48,174 nt of DNA from a virus. The stretch is from the IMG/VR virus record IMGVR_UViG_3300042484_001549, positions 1 to 48,174 of that record; one strand, written 5' to 3'. Below the pieces are notes generated by a model. It was not told where the DNA came from and made no database searches. It worked only from the letters and a program-made list of their open reading frames with translations. Made by a program: the position numbers and the translations under genes. Shown one piece after another: positions 39,799 through 48,174 of this stretch (its first letter is position 1; the number at the start of each line of letters is the position of its first letter).

Positions 39799-40695
39799 TT
39801 ATGAATTAATCAACTGTTTAAATCTAATTTGTATTTTATATCTTTCAGATAACGTTTCAGGACTTAAGTCGCTTACTGTTATGTTATCATTAGAAAGAAG
39901 TGAATCTATTTGTGTTTTTGAGGTTTTTTGAAATCTATTTCTTGTTCCTTCACCTGGTCTATCATTACCTGAAACCTTTCTTTGGTAATTTTTCCACTCA
40001 TCTTCTTGTTTTCTATACAAATCACTTAAAGCGTCTTGATAATCTTTAGTTGTTATTGTTTTTTGTCCGTTAGTATCAACAATCTTGGATTTAAGACCAT
40101 TATATATTTCACCTGAATAATCTTTATTTGATGTTTCAGGATTCTCAATTGTTTTTGGTTCCGATGGTTCGGGAGTAACTTCTGGTTTAATTGGGGTAAC
40201 TTCAGGTTTAATCGGTGCAACTTCGGGTTTGGTTGCTGTTGGTTTTTTAACCGTTGGTTTAGTGATTGGGGATTTTGTATACCTCTTGTCATCCTCAAAC
40301 CAATATGGTGACATGATATCAACACTTGATAATGATTTCATTGCTCCGGGTGCTTTACCTTTAACAAACCCCGGTATGTCAATTAATTTAAATGGTTGTG
40401 CACCTAAATTAAATTTAACTTCGGTAACTCTATCAACCCTAAACATTTTCCAATTAGGTAATCCTTTTTTAGAAACACCTTTACTGACAAACGCCCAAAA
40501 TACTAAATTTCCACTTTTGGCATTTTTACCTAATATTACGGGTTGTATGTCAATTCTCTTACCTGATTTAACCTCATCCGAAGGACCACCATAGTTAATT
40601 GTAATTGGCAAACGATTACTAATCGATTTCCTCAATAAATCTAATTTACTATCTTGTTCAAGAATTAAAGTTGCTATTTCTGTAATTTGAAACAT
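39799..40695 (-). CDS. protein with WYL-like domain and Pro-rich linker
   Basis: A 298-residue protein. Residues about 20-95 (LPITINYGG, then GKRIDIQPVILGKNAKSG, then LPNWKMFRVDRVTEVKF) follow the pattern of a WYL domain, an SH3-like fold that often senses nucleic acid in regulators and CRISPR or defence proteins. A Thr/Lys/Pro-rich linker (KPEVAPIKPEVTPIKPEVTP, about 150-175) leads to a charged helical C-terminus. The call is by eye, and the setting among virion-type genes is unusual for a regulator. Start overlaps the upstream stop by one base. Confidence 0.6.
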   Translation of the reverse strand: MFQITEIATLILEQDSKLDLLRKSISNRLPITINYGGPSDEVKSGKRIDIQPVILGKNAKSGNLVFWAFVSKGVSKKGLPNWKMFRVDRVTEVKFNLGAQPFKLIDIPGFVKGKAPGAMKSLSSVDIMSPYWFEDDKRYTKSPITKPTVKKPTATKPEVAPIKPEVTPIKPEVTPEPSEPKTIENPETSNKDYSGEIYNGLKSKIVDTNGQKTITTKDYQDALSDLYRKQEDEWKNYQRKVSGNDRPGEGTRNRFQKTSKTQIDSLLSNDNITVSDLSPETLSERYKIQIRFKQLINS

Positions 40696-41354
40696 TAAAA
40701 ATCTGGATATGTGTTGTTCAACTTAAATTTATTTATTCCTGTAACTTGTGTTCTTGTATTAATATCGGTTAACGAACCAATACTTTCATTGTATTCACCT
40801 TTACCCTTTTCATCATTATTTGACAATGCGTTCGGATGTGTAAGACCGTATCCATTATCCTTATTATAAGGATTTCTACCAACGTTATCAAGTCTATTTT
40901 GAATGTCCGAAGAAGAACCTATGTTGTCATTATTTTCACCCTTACCTTTTTCATCTCCGTCAGACAATGCGTTTACATTTGTAACTCCATATTGATTTTG
41001 TTGTTGGTAAATGTTTCTTGACAAGCTCTCGTTTCTACTTAAAATATCGGTTCTTGAACCAATACTACTATTATAATCTCCTTTACCTTTTTCATCTCCG
41101 TCAGACAATGCGTTGATATTCGCTTCAGAATATCCATTACTTAGATTGTATGTGTTTCTTCCTAAACTTTCATTTCTATTTAAAATATCCACAGACGAAC
41201 CTATGTTACCTGAAATTTCACCCTTACCTTTTTCGTCTCCGTCAGATAAAGCGTTTATGTGGCTTGAATTGTATGCTCCGTCAGTTGTGTAAGAATTACG
41301 TGCTAAACTTGCAACTCTTTCTTTTTCTGCTAATTGTTCTAATAATGTTGCCAT
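40695..41354 (-). CDS. tandem-repeat protein (four 47-residue repeats)
   Basis: A 219-residue protein made of four repeats with the core NALSDGDEKGKGE, followed by a segment of the form NIGSSVDILNRNESLGRN and a Tyr-rich start. The DNA unit is exactly 141 bases (see the repeat feature). The composition is polar, without Cys, signal peptide or membrane segment. The protein may be a fibrous or filamentous virion part, or an array of ligand-binding units; no family was recognised. It sits in a string of unknowns with one-base spacing to both neighbours. Confidence 0.65.
   Translation of the reverse strand: MATLLEQLAEKERVASLARNSYTTDGAYNSSHINALSDGDEKGKGEISGNIGSSVDILNRNESLGRNTYNLSNGYSEANINALSDGDEKGKGDYNSSIGSRTDILSRNESLSRNIYQQQNQYGVTNVNALSDGDEKGKGENNDNIGSSSDIQNRLDNVGRNPYNKDNGYGLTHPNALSNNDEKGKGEYNESIGSLTDINTRTQVTGINKFKLNNTYPDF
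40822..41253 (-). repeat. 141-bp tandem repeat array, four copies
   Basis: The marker TGACAATGCG/GACAATGCG (plus-strand reading) occurs at 40822, 40963, 41104 and 41245 (last copy GATAAAGCG), with a spacing of exactly 141 bases. The copies diverge in sequence but keep length, so the unit is held by protein structure rather than recent duplication. Confidence 0.85.
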
Positions 41355-41355
41355 A

Positions 41356-41847
41356 TTATTTCTTTAATTTTTTACTTTTTGTTAATTCCTCAAATAGTTT
41401 TGAAAGTGATAATGAAGAGACTGATGTCTTTTCTGAATTACTTTTCATTGTATTGATTGGTGTTTTATAACTATCTTTCTTTGTGTGTGAACTTAAATGT
41501 GAATTTTTTCTCATTCCATTAATTGCACCAATATTATCGGCTCTTTGTCTTGAATCTTTTCTATTTGAAACTTGACCTCTTTCCAAATGTAAAATTTGAT
41601 TACCCCACTTTTCCATTAACTCACCTCCACATAATTCATATTTTACACCTTCATTGGTTTTATCCATGTACTTCATGTCGTGTAAAATTCTTTTAAGTTG
41701 GTTGTAATTAACTTTTTTTGTTTGTAGTAAATTTTTTGTACGCATAGTACCATCCGTGTCTGAACTATTTTGAGATAGTTTAGTTGCCAAATATTGTATG
41801 ATATTTTCAGGTAGGTTAAACTCTCTACCCATTAATTCTTTATTCAT
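41356..41847 (-). CDS. conserved-looking unknown protein
   Basis: A 163-residue basic protein. The N-terminal half (MGREFNLPENIIQYLATKLS, then VNYNQLKRILHDMKYMDKTN, then ELCGGELMEKWGNQILHLER) has the look of a conserved fold; the C-terminal half is Ser/Lys-rich and probably disordered. It overlaps its upstream neighbour by 8 bases. I recall similar proteins in phages of Bacteroidota but no role. Late or structural by context. Confidence 0.65.
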   Translation of the reverse strand: MNKELMGREFNLPENIIQYLATKLSQNSSDTDGTMRTKNLLQTKKVNYNQLKRILHDMKYMDKTNEGVKYELCGGELMEKWGNQILHLERGQVSNRKDSRQRADNIGAINGMRKNSHLSSHTKKDSYKTPINTMKSNSEKTSVSSLSLSKLFEELTKSKKLKK

Positions 41848-42625
41848 TGTCGTTTAGATAGTCTAATATGTCTTTTACTGTTAAATCATTATCTTTTAAA
41901 GAACTCTTTAAAGATTTTAATTGTCTCATTAAAATTGGGTTAATTTTTTTTTCGTCTATTTCAGTTTGGTCGTTTTTAACCAAATCATCTGATTTTGTTT
42001 TTTTCTTTAAGATACTTTCGATATATTCTTCAATGAATTTTTTAGAAGTTTCAATAAGTCTAACTTTATCTTCGGGTAGTTTTTCATCGTAACCCATTTT
42101 CGCCATTCTTTCTTTTGCTTCTTCGTCTGAAAGACCTAATTCATCCTCAAAATGACTTTTAGCATCTTCAATGTCCTCATCGTTTCCTAACGTGTCTTCA
42201 TATCCCAATGCCTTACTCATATCAGACTCTCCCCAATATCTCATTGTTGTAGCACCTTTTCTTGTTCCACCCGCAATACCGAATGTTCCCATTTGTCCCA
42301 TCGCTGACCTAACAACGTCATCACTTGTTGATTTTGATGTAATACCTTTAGTATTAGCGTTTGCAGGTTTTGAACCTGTCATGATGTTACCATCAGCATC
42401 AACAATCTCATCAAATTGTAACTCTTCTTGACTTGGGTCGGTTTCATCAACCTTATTTGGTATTTTTTTATAGTCAGTCTTGTCTGATAACTCTTTTGCC
42501 ATCTTACCCCACTTTTCTTTTTCTTTCTTAGTTGCACCCTTCTCGTTGGCCTTAGCATAGAAGAAACGTTGTTGCGATTTTGACGCAAATTTCTCTTCAA
42601 TTACCTGTTTAATAAAATTATTCAT
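41840..42625 (-). CDS. unknown protein with SKSQQRFF motif
   Basis: A 261-residue charged, helical protein. The N-terminus FASKSQQRFFYAKANEKGAT resembles the SKSQQR segment of DUF3008-type phage proteins. The middle contains MGQMGTFGIAGGTRKGATTM and acidic helices (EDAKSHFEDELGLSDEEAKE). The C-terminus is basic and helical. Its start lies in a 53-base divergent region with a TATTTATA on each strand. Function unknown, late by promoter. Confidence 0.65.
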   Translation of the reverse strand: MNNFIKQVIEEKFASKSQQRFFYAKANEKGATKKEKEKWGKMAKELSDKTDYKKIPNKVDETDPSQEELQFDEIVDADGNIMTGSKPANANTKGITSKSTSDDVVRSAMGQMGTFGIAGGTRKGATTMRYWGESDMSKALGYEDTLGNDEDIEDAKSHFEDELGLSDEEAKERMAKMGYDEKLPEDKVRLIETSKKFIEEYIESILKKKTKSDDLVKNDQTEIDEKKINPILMRQLKSLKSSLKDNDLTVKDILDYLNDNE

Positions 42626-42640
42626 CTAAATCAGTTTTAT

Positions 42641-42648
42641 TATAAATA
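42641..42648 (-). promoter_or_regulatory. divergent late promoter, leftward TATTTATA
   Basis: On the minus strand TATTTATA (42648-42641), 15 bases before the ATG at 42625. It pairs with a rightward copy at 42666-42673, so both genes start from a 53-base intergenic region. Confidence 0.6.
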
Positions 42649-42665
42649 TCAAACGAAGGGAAAGA

Positions 42666-42673
42666 TATTTATA
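42666..42673 (+). promoter_or_regulatory. divergent late promoter, rightward TATTTATA
   Basis: TATTTATA 5 bases before the ATG of the fibre gene at 42679, back to back with the leftward copy at 42648-42641. Confidence 0.6.
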
Positions 42674-42678
42674 ATAAC

Positions 42679-45600
42679 ATGAATAACCAAAATATTTTAA
42701 AGTTTTACGGTACCAAGTTGGATATAAAGTTAGATAGTTCAGAATTATATGACTATGAATTATCCAAGGTTCAAGGTGATTACAACGTAGATGTGCTAGA
42801 TTTAGGTACGCAAATCAACTATTCTGGATTAACAATTAATGATTCTTTAGGTGGATTTAGTTGTCAAAGACAAACTATTACCCTAAAAGAAGTTGATAAT
42901 AGAGTCAATAATGTAGATTACAACTACCTTGATGTCATTATGACGGTAGATTATTCCCAATTTGTTAGTCATTTTGGGGTGGGGTTTATACATACGATAC
43001 TTAATAATAATATTTTTAGTTTAATTTTAAGTGACGATAATGTTCATTATTTTAAAATTGTTGCATTTAATAGACCGTTGGAGGACCCAAGGAATGACGA
43101 AAATGGTATTTTAAACGTAACTGACAACTCACTTATTACATCTTTAGATGGATTTAATATATCATATACCGAATCGATATTATCAAAAGATGACGTTCCT
43201 TTAACCTTTAATAGTGTAATTGACGATTTTTCAACCGAAGTTATTGAATGTGAAGAAAAATTAGAAAGTTTAACTAAATGTTGTTCACAACCTTTAAAGT
43301 TATCTAATAAACCTTGGGCTTATAAATTTAATACGGGTGACGGTATAGATAATTGTGACCCAATTATTAAAAGAAGAACTGAAAAAGGTTGGACTTTAGA
43401 TTTTATTTTTAATAGAGAATCGTTACCGTGGTCAGCTGGCGGTGTTTTTTATTATATTGGTGTTAGGGGGGATGATGACGTAAGAAATTATGCGGATAAT
43501 AATTTATCTTTTCGATTTACTCCCGATAAAAAAATAAAATGGAATTCTTTTCATTATTCAGGTTATTGTGGTACAAATGGTTACGGTGAGGATTTTTATC
43601 TTGCAAGTGGTGAAACACCTCAATTGTGTGTTAACGATGAAGATAAGGATTTTAACATAACAATTGTTTTTGATAGAAATAAAAGATTAACTGATTGTAA
43701 TATTGAGAATGACGGTGGGTGGAACGATATGGTCGGTTTAAAAACTATAGACTACGTTAACACCGAAGTTACCGCAGTAACTTCAACAACAACCACAATC
43801 TACAGTACTACCGAAGAATTAAATAAAAAGTGGGCAGATGAAAGACAAGATAGGTTAGGTACGTTAAAAATCTATCTAAATGGTAGACCAATTTATAAAT
43901 TAAAAAATTGGGAGGAGATAATAACGTCAGATAGAGGGGTGCAACCACATGTTCAATCGTGGGGTGGCGGTACAGGATTAATGAATAATGTACACAATGG
44001 GGTTTCTTGTTTTAACATTAAGTCAATAAAATATTATGAGGACCCATTAGACTTTGTACATGTTAGACATAATTTCTTAACGAGATTAAATCAATATGAT
44101 TTTTCAATATGTGGAATTAATTGTGATGATGATATTTCAGGTCTTCCTATTCCTACACCAACTCCAACACCTACCCAAACTAATACTCCAACACCGACAT
44201 CAACGAGTACTCCAACACCTACACCCACACCTACACCCACAGTTGAACCAATTAGTTTTGATTTAGAAATTGAAGTGTCTTCTGGGTCGATTATTGTTGA
44301 TTTTACCGTTATTAGTAGTAAGTTAATAAATCAGGAAATAACAATACCTGTTATTTCGTATCTAAATCTATTATCATCTGAGGTATTAACGGTTCAAGCT
44401 GACGTTGTTATTTTATCTGGCCAAACATCCGGCACAACTAGAGTTGAATTTGTCGATAGATTATTTAGTGAATTAGATTTAAGTGGTGACATTAATGTTG
44501 GACAAATATTAATAGATGGTTATGAATATGAAGTGTTTGCACAATTAGTGTTTAATACACCTACACCTACAAGTACTCCGGTACCTACAGATACTCCAAC
44601 TCCAACTGAAACTCCTACCCCGACTCCAACATTCACTAGTGCCCCAACTGTAACGCCTACACCTACACCAACGGCAACAGAGACAAGTACACCTACGCCG
44701 ACACCAACGTTAGAACCAACACCAACTCCAACATCAACACCTATTATACCTAATAACGACTTTACATATGTGATTATTCCCGGTAATGATATACTATATG
44801 TGATTATTCCAAATAATGATTTTACTTATAGATTAATACCAACTAACGATTTAAATAGTACAATAATACCTAGTAGTGATTTAGAGTATTTGGTACTACC
44901 GTTAAACGACATTAATTACACATTAATACCAAACACAGATTTATCATATACATTAATTCCAAATAATGATATACAATATAATTTATTAAACCCGTCAACA
45001 AATTTTTATGGTTTAATATCAATAGGGGAGGGTCCTGATGTTTGTGACTGTCCAGAGGGTGAATGTCCAAGATTTTATGTGACAGGAGATGGATTAACGT
45101 TTTGTGAATCAAATATTTTTGTTTCAAACGAATTTACAGGATTTAACGGTTATGGATATATCACATATGGTGGTTATTTTAAATCTATTAATTTAGATGG
45201 CACTAATACCGCAACATATAGAGATGCGTGTGCACCTTGCCCAACAACACCGACACCAACTCCTATACCAACGGAAACTCCAACACCAACACCTACGGAA
45301 ACAAGTACCCCAACCCCAACGGCAACAAGTACACCAACACCAACAATGGTTCCATATAACAAAATTGTTGACTTAAACATAAATGATTCAATATCATATT
45401 CTGGAAGTGGAACAACGGTTACGGACATTTTGGGTAACACTAATGCTTATTTAAGTAATGTATCAACACATCAAAATGATGGATGTACTTCATCGATTGT
45501 CCTAAACGGTAATGACCAATTTATTATTACCACAACATCAATTGAATCATTTTATGATACTACAGATACATCTATATTCCTTTGGGTTTATTTAACCGAT

Positions 45601-47460
45601 AATGGTGTAATATTGAGTGAACAAGGTGGAGGTGGGTTAAACTTTGATTGGCACGATTCACAAATTGAGTTGGTTAATGGAACATTGAAGTTTAGTGTTT
45701 GGCCATATGATGGTATAATAACATCATCAATATCAACACCTCTTAATAATTGGTACTATATTGGATTTATACAGAATGGTACAACTTTAACCGCATATGT
45801 AAATGGTCAAAGTGCTGGTTCATCAACAGTTGTTAGACAGGTACCTCAACAAATAGGTGGTAATGGTTTATATTATGCAATAGGTGCACCAGATAGTACA
45901 AACTTAGGTGATGGTTCATATTCTGCATTGAAATTTGGTAGATTAGAAATATGGGATGGTGCAATTTTATCTTCAGATGTTTTACAGAACTATAATGATT
46001 CAGTAACCACTTGGATTTGTCCTACCCCAACACCAACTTCTACAAGTACACCGACACCAACACCTACACCAACACCTACACCAACACCTACACAAGTTTG
46101 TGATACATTTACATTTAATAATGTTAATTCAACTACAACTTATAATAGTGCAACCGGAGGGTCAGATGGTGGATGGATTTCGTCGGCATATTCTACAGAA
46201 ACGTATAGTAATCCTGTATCTGTAACATTTCAAACTTCATCAAATGGTAACTATCTTATGGGTGGTTTTTCTACTAACCCAACTTCATATGAAGATACAT
46301 ATCAAAATATAAGATATGGACTTTATGTACAAAATGGCTTCTTAGAGATTTATGAAAATGGTGGTCAGGCAACCGTTCCGGGTAGTATGACTAACTTATC
46401 AACTGACATATGGAAAGTAGAATATGATGGAACAAATGTTAAGTATTATAAAAATAGTAGTTTAATTTATACATCACCAAACCCTGTAACACAACCATTA
46501 CATATATTCTTTGCTCTTTTAACACCTAATGAAGGGGTTACCGATGTTTGTGTTATCGGGACACCAGACCCTTTACCAACTCCTACACCGACACCGACCG
46601 CAACAAGTACACCAACACCGACTCCAACAGAAAGTCCTTTAGATTTTGAAATTTCAGGTACTTGTGTTGATGACGGTGCGGTTAGTACACATCACTACAC
46701 TGGTGGTTCAGGTTTTTATGATAGAGGTAATGGATTATATGATACCGAATTGGAGGCATTGAATGAAACGCAATGGTCAACAGTTTTGAATCCTAATGGT
46801 TATGTTGGTTACGGTCTTCCAATATCCAACATTACGAAAACATATTGGGTTGCGATGAGAGATAGAAACAACCAATCAAATATCATTGCAAAATCAATAT
46901 TAGTTGATTGTGCACCAACACCTACTCCGACGAGTACACCCACACCTACTCCGACGAGTACACCCACACCAACACCTACTCCGACGAGTACACCCACACC
47001 AACCCCAACACCAACGGCAGAACCGTCAGGTCTTATAGTTACAATTTTAGAGGTTGGTTCTAACGTTATCATGTCAGGTTCGGGTTCACTTAATGTTACG
47101 GGACTAATTGAGGGTTCGGTACAAACGGCCGGAGGTGTTAACGGTACGTTGGGTTATTGGGTGATTGGTCAATCCAATCTATTTTTTGCTAGGAAATTTT
47201 TTGGAAATAATCTAAATGTTTACCCTAATAGTTTCGGTTCAGGATATACGGCACCAACATCATACTCAGGACAAACATTTGGTATTCAGGATGGGTCACT
47301 AGGTAAAGATATAATTTTACCGATAGGTTATACTTCAGGTAGTCCATTAAGTGGAACTGCAACGTTTGCAAATAAAACAATATCAAGTATGGGATTAACT
47401 CCTGGTACTTATCTGTATGATTGGGGAAGTGATTCGATAACATTACAAATCGGTTCTTAA
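42679..47460 (+). CDS. modular tail fibre with Thr/Pro linkers and lectin-like domains
   Basis: A 1593-residue protein. N-terminal residues 1-490 form a conserved-looking attachment region ([19 protein letters not shown], then [20 protein letters not shown], then [17 protein letters not shown]). Six Thr/Pro linkers (PTPTPT type) then separate modules: about 490-522, 625-690, 854-891, 1114-1138, 1297-1319 and 1412-1449. Residues 690-770 are about eight 10-11-residue repeats of the form [10 protein letters not shown]. Residues 894-1104 resemble a LamG/concanavalin-type domain ([20 protein letters not shown]); 1140-1293 is another lectin-like sandwich. No signal peptide: it is a virion protein for host recognition. 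The linkers are DNA repeats and may allow module exchange. It is followed by a second fibre-like gene. Confidence 0.85.
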   Translation: MNNQNILKFYGTKLDIKLDSSELYDYELSKVQGDYNVDVLDLGTQINYSGLTINDSLGGFSCQRQTITLKEVDNRVNNVDYNYLDVIMTVDYSQFVSHFGVGFIHTILNNNIFSLILSDDNVHYFKIVAFNRPLEDPRNDENGILNVTDNSLITSLDGFNISYTESILSKDDVPLTFNSVIDDFSTEVIECEEKLESLTKCCSQPLKLSNKPWAYKFNTGDGIDNCDPIIKRRTEKGWTLDFIFNRESLPWSAGGVFYYIGVRGDDDVRNYADNNLSFRFTPDKKIKWNSFHYSGYCGTNGYGEDFYLASGETPQLCVNDEDKDFNITIVFDRNKRLTDCNIENDGGWNDMVGLKTIDYVNTEVTAVTSTTTTIYSTTEELNKKWADERQDRLGTLKIYLNGRPIYKLKNWEEIITSDRGVQPHVQSWGGGTGLMNNVHNGVSCFNIKSIKYYEDPLDFVHVRHNFLTRLNQYDFSICGINCDDDISGLPIPTPTPTPTQTNTPTPTSTSTPTPTPTPTPTVEPISFDLEIEVSSGSIIVDFTVISSKLINQEITIPVISYLNLLSSEVLTVQADVVILSGQTSGTTRVEFVDRLFSELDLSGDINVGQILIDGYEYEVFAQLVFNTPTPTSTPVPTDTPTPTETPTPTPTFTSAPTVTPTPTPTATETSTPTPTPTLEPTPTPTSTPIIPNNDFTYVIIPGNDILYVIIPNNDFTYRLIPTNDLNSTIIPSSDLEYLVLPLNDINYTLIPNTDLSYTLIPNNDIQYNLLNPSTNFYGLISIGEGPDVCDCPEGECPRFYVTGDGLTFCESNIFVSNEFTGFNGYGYITYGGYFKSINLDGTNTATYRDACAPCPTTPTPTPIPTETPTPTPTETSTPTPTATSTPTPTMVPYNKIVDLNINDSISYSGSGTTVTDILGNTNAYLSNVSTHQNDGCTSSIVLNGNDQFIITTTSIESFYDTTDTSIFLWVYLTDNGVILSEQGGGGLNFDWHDSQIELVNGTLKFSVWPYDGIITSSISTPLNNWYYIGFIQNGTTLTAYVNGQSAGSSTVVRQVPQQIGGNGLYYAIGAPDSTNLGDGSYSALKFGRLEIWDGAILSSDVLQNYNDSVTTWICPTPTPTSTSTPTPTPTPTPTPTPTQVCDTFTFNNVNSTTTYNSATGGSDGGWISSAYSTETYSNPVSVTFQTSSNGNYLMGGFSTNPTSYEDTYQNIRYGLYVQNGFLEIYENGGQATVPGSMTNLSTDIWKVEYDGTNVKYYKNSSLIYTSPNPVTQPLHIFFALLTPNEGVTDVCVIGTPDPLPTPTPTPTATSTPTPTPTESPLDFEISGTCVDDGAVSTHHYTGGSGFYDRGNGLYDTELEALNETQWSTVLNPNGYVGYGLPISNITKTYWVAMRDRNNQSNIIAKSILVDCAPTPTPTSTPTPTPTSTPTPTPTPTSTPTPTPTPTAEPSGLIVTILEVGSNVIMSGSGSLNVTGLIEGSVQTAGGVNGTLGYWVIGQSNLFFARKFFGNNLNVYPNSFGSGYTAPTSYSGQTFGIQDGSLGKDIILPIGYTSGSPLSGTATFANKTISSMGLTPGTYLYDWGSDSITLQIGS
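46921..46998 (+). repeat. 24-bp perfect direct repeats in a fibre linker
   Basis: The unit CCTACTCCGACGAGTACACC plus CACA occurs identically at 46921, 46945 and 46975 (six extra bases before the third). It encodes PTPTSTPT. Exact identity in a phage gene suggests recent duplication and a likely site for length change. Confidence 0.8.
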
Positions 47461-47502
47461 AAATAAAAAGTAACAAATAATAAAAGATACAACAGAATAA
47501 AG

Positions 47503-47510
47503 TATTTATA
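47503..47510 (+). promoter_or_regulatory. late-promoter-like TATTTATA
   Basis: TATTTATA in the 70-base gap after the fibre gene, 20 bases before the ATG at 47531. No terminator hairpin is visible in this gap. Confidence 0.55.
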
Positions 47511-47530
47511 ATAGACAAAATTAACAAACT

Positions 47531-48174
47531 ATGGCAGTAGGAGCAAGAATAACAAGTACAAACTTAAGTGGTAAGACAGCAACAGTAACGTTTATACCAT
47601 ATACAGGGGCAACATCAGGTACCACGGTAAACCTTGGAACTAAAACAATCCCTTTCAATAACATCAATACACACCCGTATGGTGTTTATAATCTATACTT
47701 TGCTGAGTATGATTACACATACTCATTAACTGTAGACCAACCAGCCACAAGTGTTCAATCTTTTGTTTATCAAAATGAAATGATTAATTCTGACAACTAT
47801 GGTGCTGCGTTTTTGAATTTTAACGACTTTACCGCAGAAATTATTGACTTAGGTGTTGATACTAATGTATGGAATAATCAGAATATATATGTGTTAGATA
47901 ATTCAGGTTATATGCACTATTTCACAGGTGTTGACGATGGTGATGATAGATTAGTGATATTCACAAATGCCATTCACGAAGAAATTGGAAGATATAGTGG
48001 TACAACTAATAGTTATAGTGGTGACGATTTAGATGGTAAGTGGGTTACATTTGAAGATGTGGATAATGGTGTGTTTACTTACTCAGATGGTGTGTCAGTA
48101 TACACATACACTTGGAATCCAGATATATATAGTATCGATATTGAGTGGAATTATGATGCAACCACGTCCGATGG
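47531..48174 (+). CDS. second fibre-like virion protein (3' partial)
   Basis: From the ATG at 47531 the frame (MAVGARITSTNLSGKTATVT, then IPYTGATSGTTVNLGTKTI, then VYNLYFAEYDYTYSLTVDQP) stays open to the window end, giving 214 complete codons so far. It is beta-rich and Tyr/Thr/Asp-rich with no signal peptide, typical of fibre or adhesin parts. It lies directly behind the long fibre and has its own late motif. The C-terminus and stop are beyond the window. Confidence 0.75.
   Translation, partial: MAVGARITSTNLSGKTATVTFIPYTGATSGTTVNLGTKTIPFNNINTHPYGVYNLYFAEYDYTYSLTVDQPATSVQSFVYQNEMINSDNYGAAFLNFNDFTAEIIDLGVDTNVWNNQNIYVLDNSGYMHYFTGVDDGDDRLVIFTNAIHEEIGRYSGTTNSYSGDDLDGKWVTFEDVDNGVFTYSDGVSVYTYTWNPDIYSIDIEWNYDATTSD

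Noticed and set aside
40822-41253. Regular repeats that could suggest a CRISPR array
   Set aside because: The period is 141 bases, divisible by three, in a coding frame; no short identical repeats or unique spacers.
45174-47072. Val/Gly-repeat frames opposite the fibre linkers
   Set aside because: They are mirror images of the Thr/Pro repeats and have no start context or neighbours.

Overview
This window is part of the genome of a large T4-like tailed phage (myovirus type), strongly A+T rich, almost certainly infecting a member of the Bacteroidota. The T4-like assignment rests on a terminase large subunit, portal, S77-type prohead protease, acidic scaffold and gp23-like capsid protein in one block, a gp5-like baseplate hub protein, a gp55-like late sigma factor, PhoH, dUTPase and dCMP deaminase. 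The Bacteroidota assignment rests on several promoters of the TTTG-N19/20-TAnnTTT(G) type, the near absence of Shine-Dalgarno sequences, a phage-borne bS21 ribosomal protein of the Bacteroidota kind, and lipoproteins and outer-membrane barrels with Bacteroidota-like signal peptides. No tRNA, CRISPR array, integrase or insertion sequence was recognised.

Layout. (1) 1-8160, plus strand: an unusual envelope cassette. It opens with the 3' part of a virion-like gene carrying dockerin-like and cohesin-like modules. It continues with three paralogous exported beta-barrel-like proteins, three small lipoproteins, a run of small membrane proteins (holin candidates) and a CsgG-family protein. (2) 8254-11202, minus strand: a probable early unit with a ClpC-like unfoldase that lacks its N-domain but keeps a candidate ClpP-docking VGF loop, a lipoprotein, a 56-residue membrane protein and a small unknown protein. 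(3) 11335-24843, plus strand: KTSC protein, nucleotidyltransferase, unknown acidic proteins, then terminase, portal, protease, scaffold and major capsid protein. A minus-strand bS21 gene is inserted between portal and protease. (4) 24923-25679: a short unit with dCMP deaminase. (5) 25680-42625, minus strand: virion and baseplate proteins, late sigma factor, three glycosyltransferases, PhoH, dUTPase and several conserved unknowns, one built of 141-bp tandem repeats. (6) 42679-end, plus strand: a 1593-residue modular fibre with Thr/Pro linkers, then a second fibre-like gene cut by the window end.

Regulation. Two promoter classes can be read. Host-type promoters sit before the Clp gene, a lipoprotein, a glycosyltransferase and a small gene at 20681. 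A second motif, TATTTATA, sits just before structural and late genes on both strands, often only 2-5 bases from the start codon. It is the best candidate for the site used by the phage gp55-like sigma factor, and its position suggests many late mRNAs are leaderless or nearly so. Hairpin terminators separate the units.

The most interesting parts are the exported envelope cassette with CsgG, the Clp unfoldase, the bS21 homologue in a phage whose genes lack Shine-Dalgarno sites, and the late-promoter/sigma pairing.
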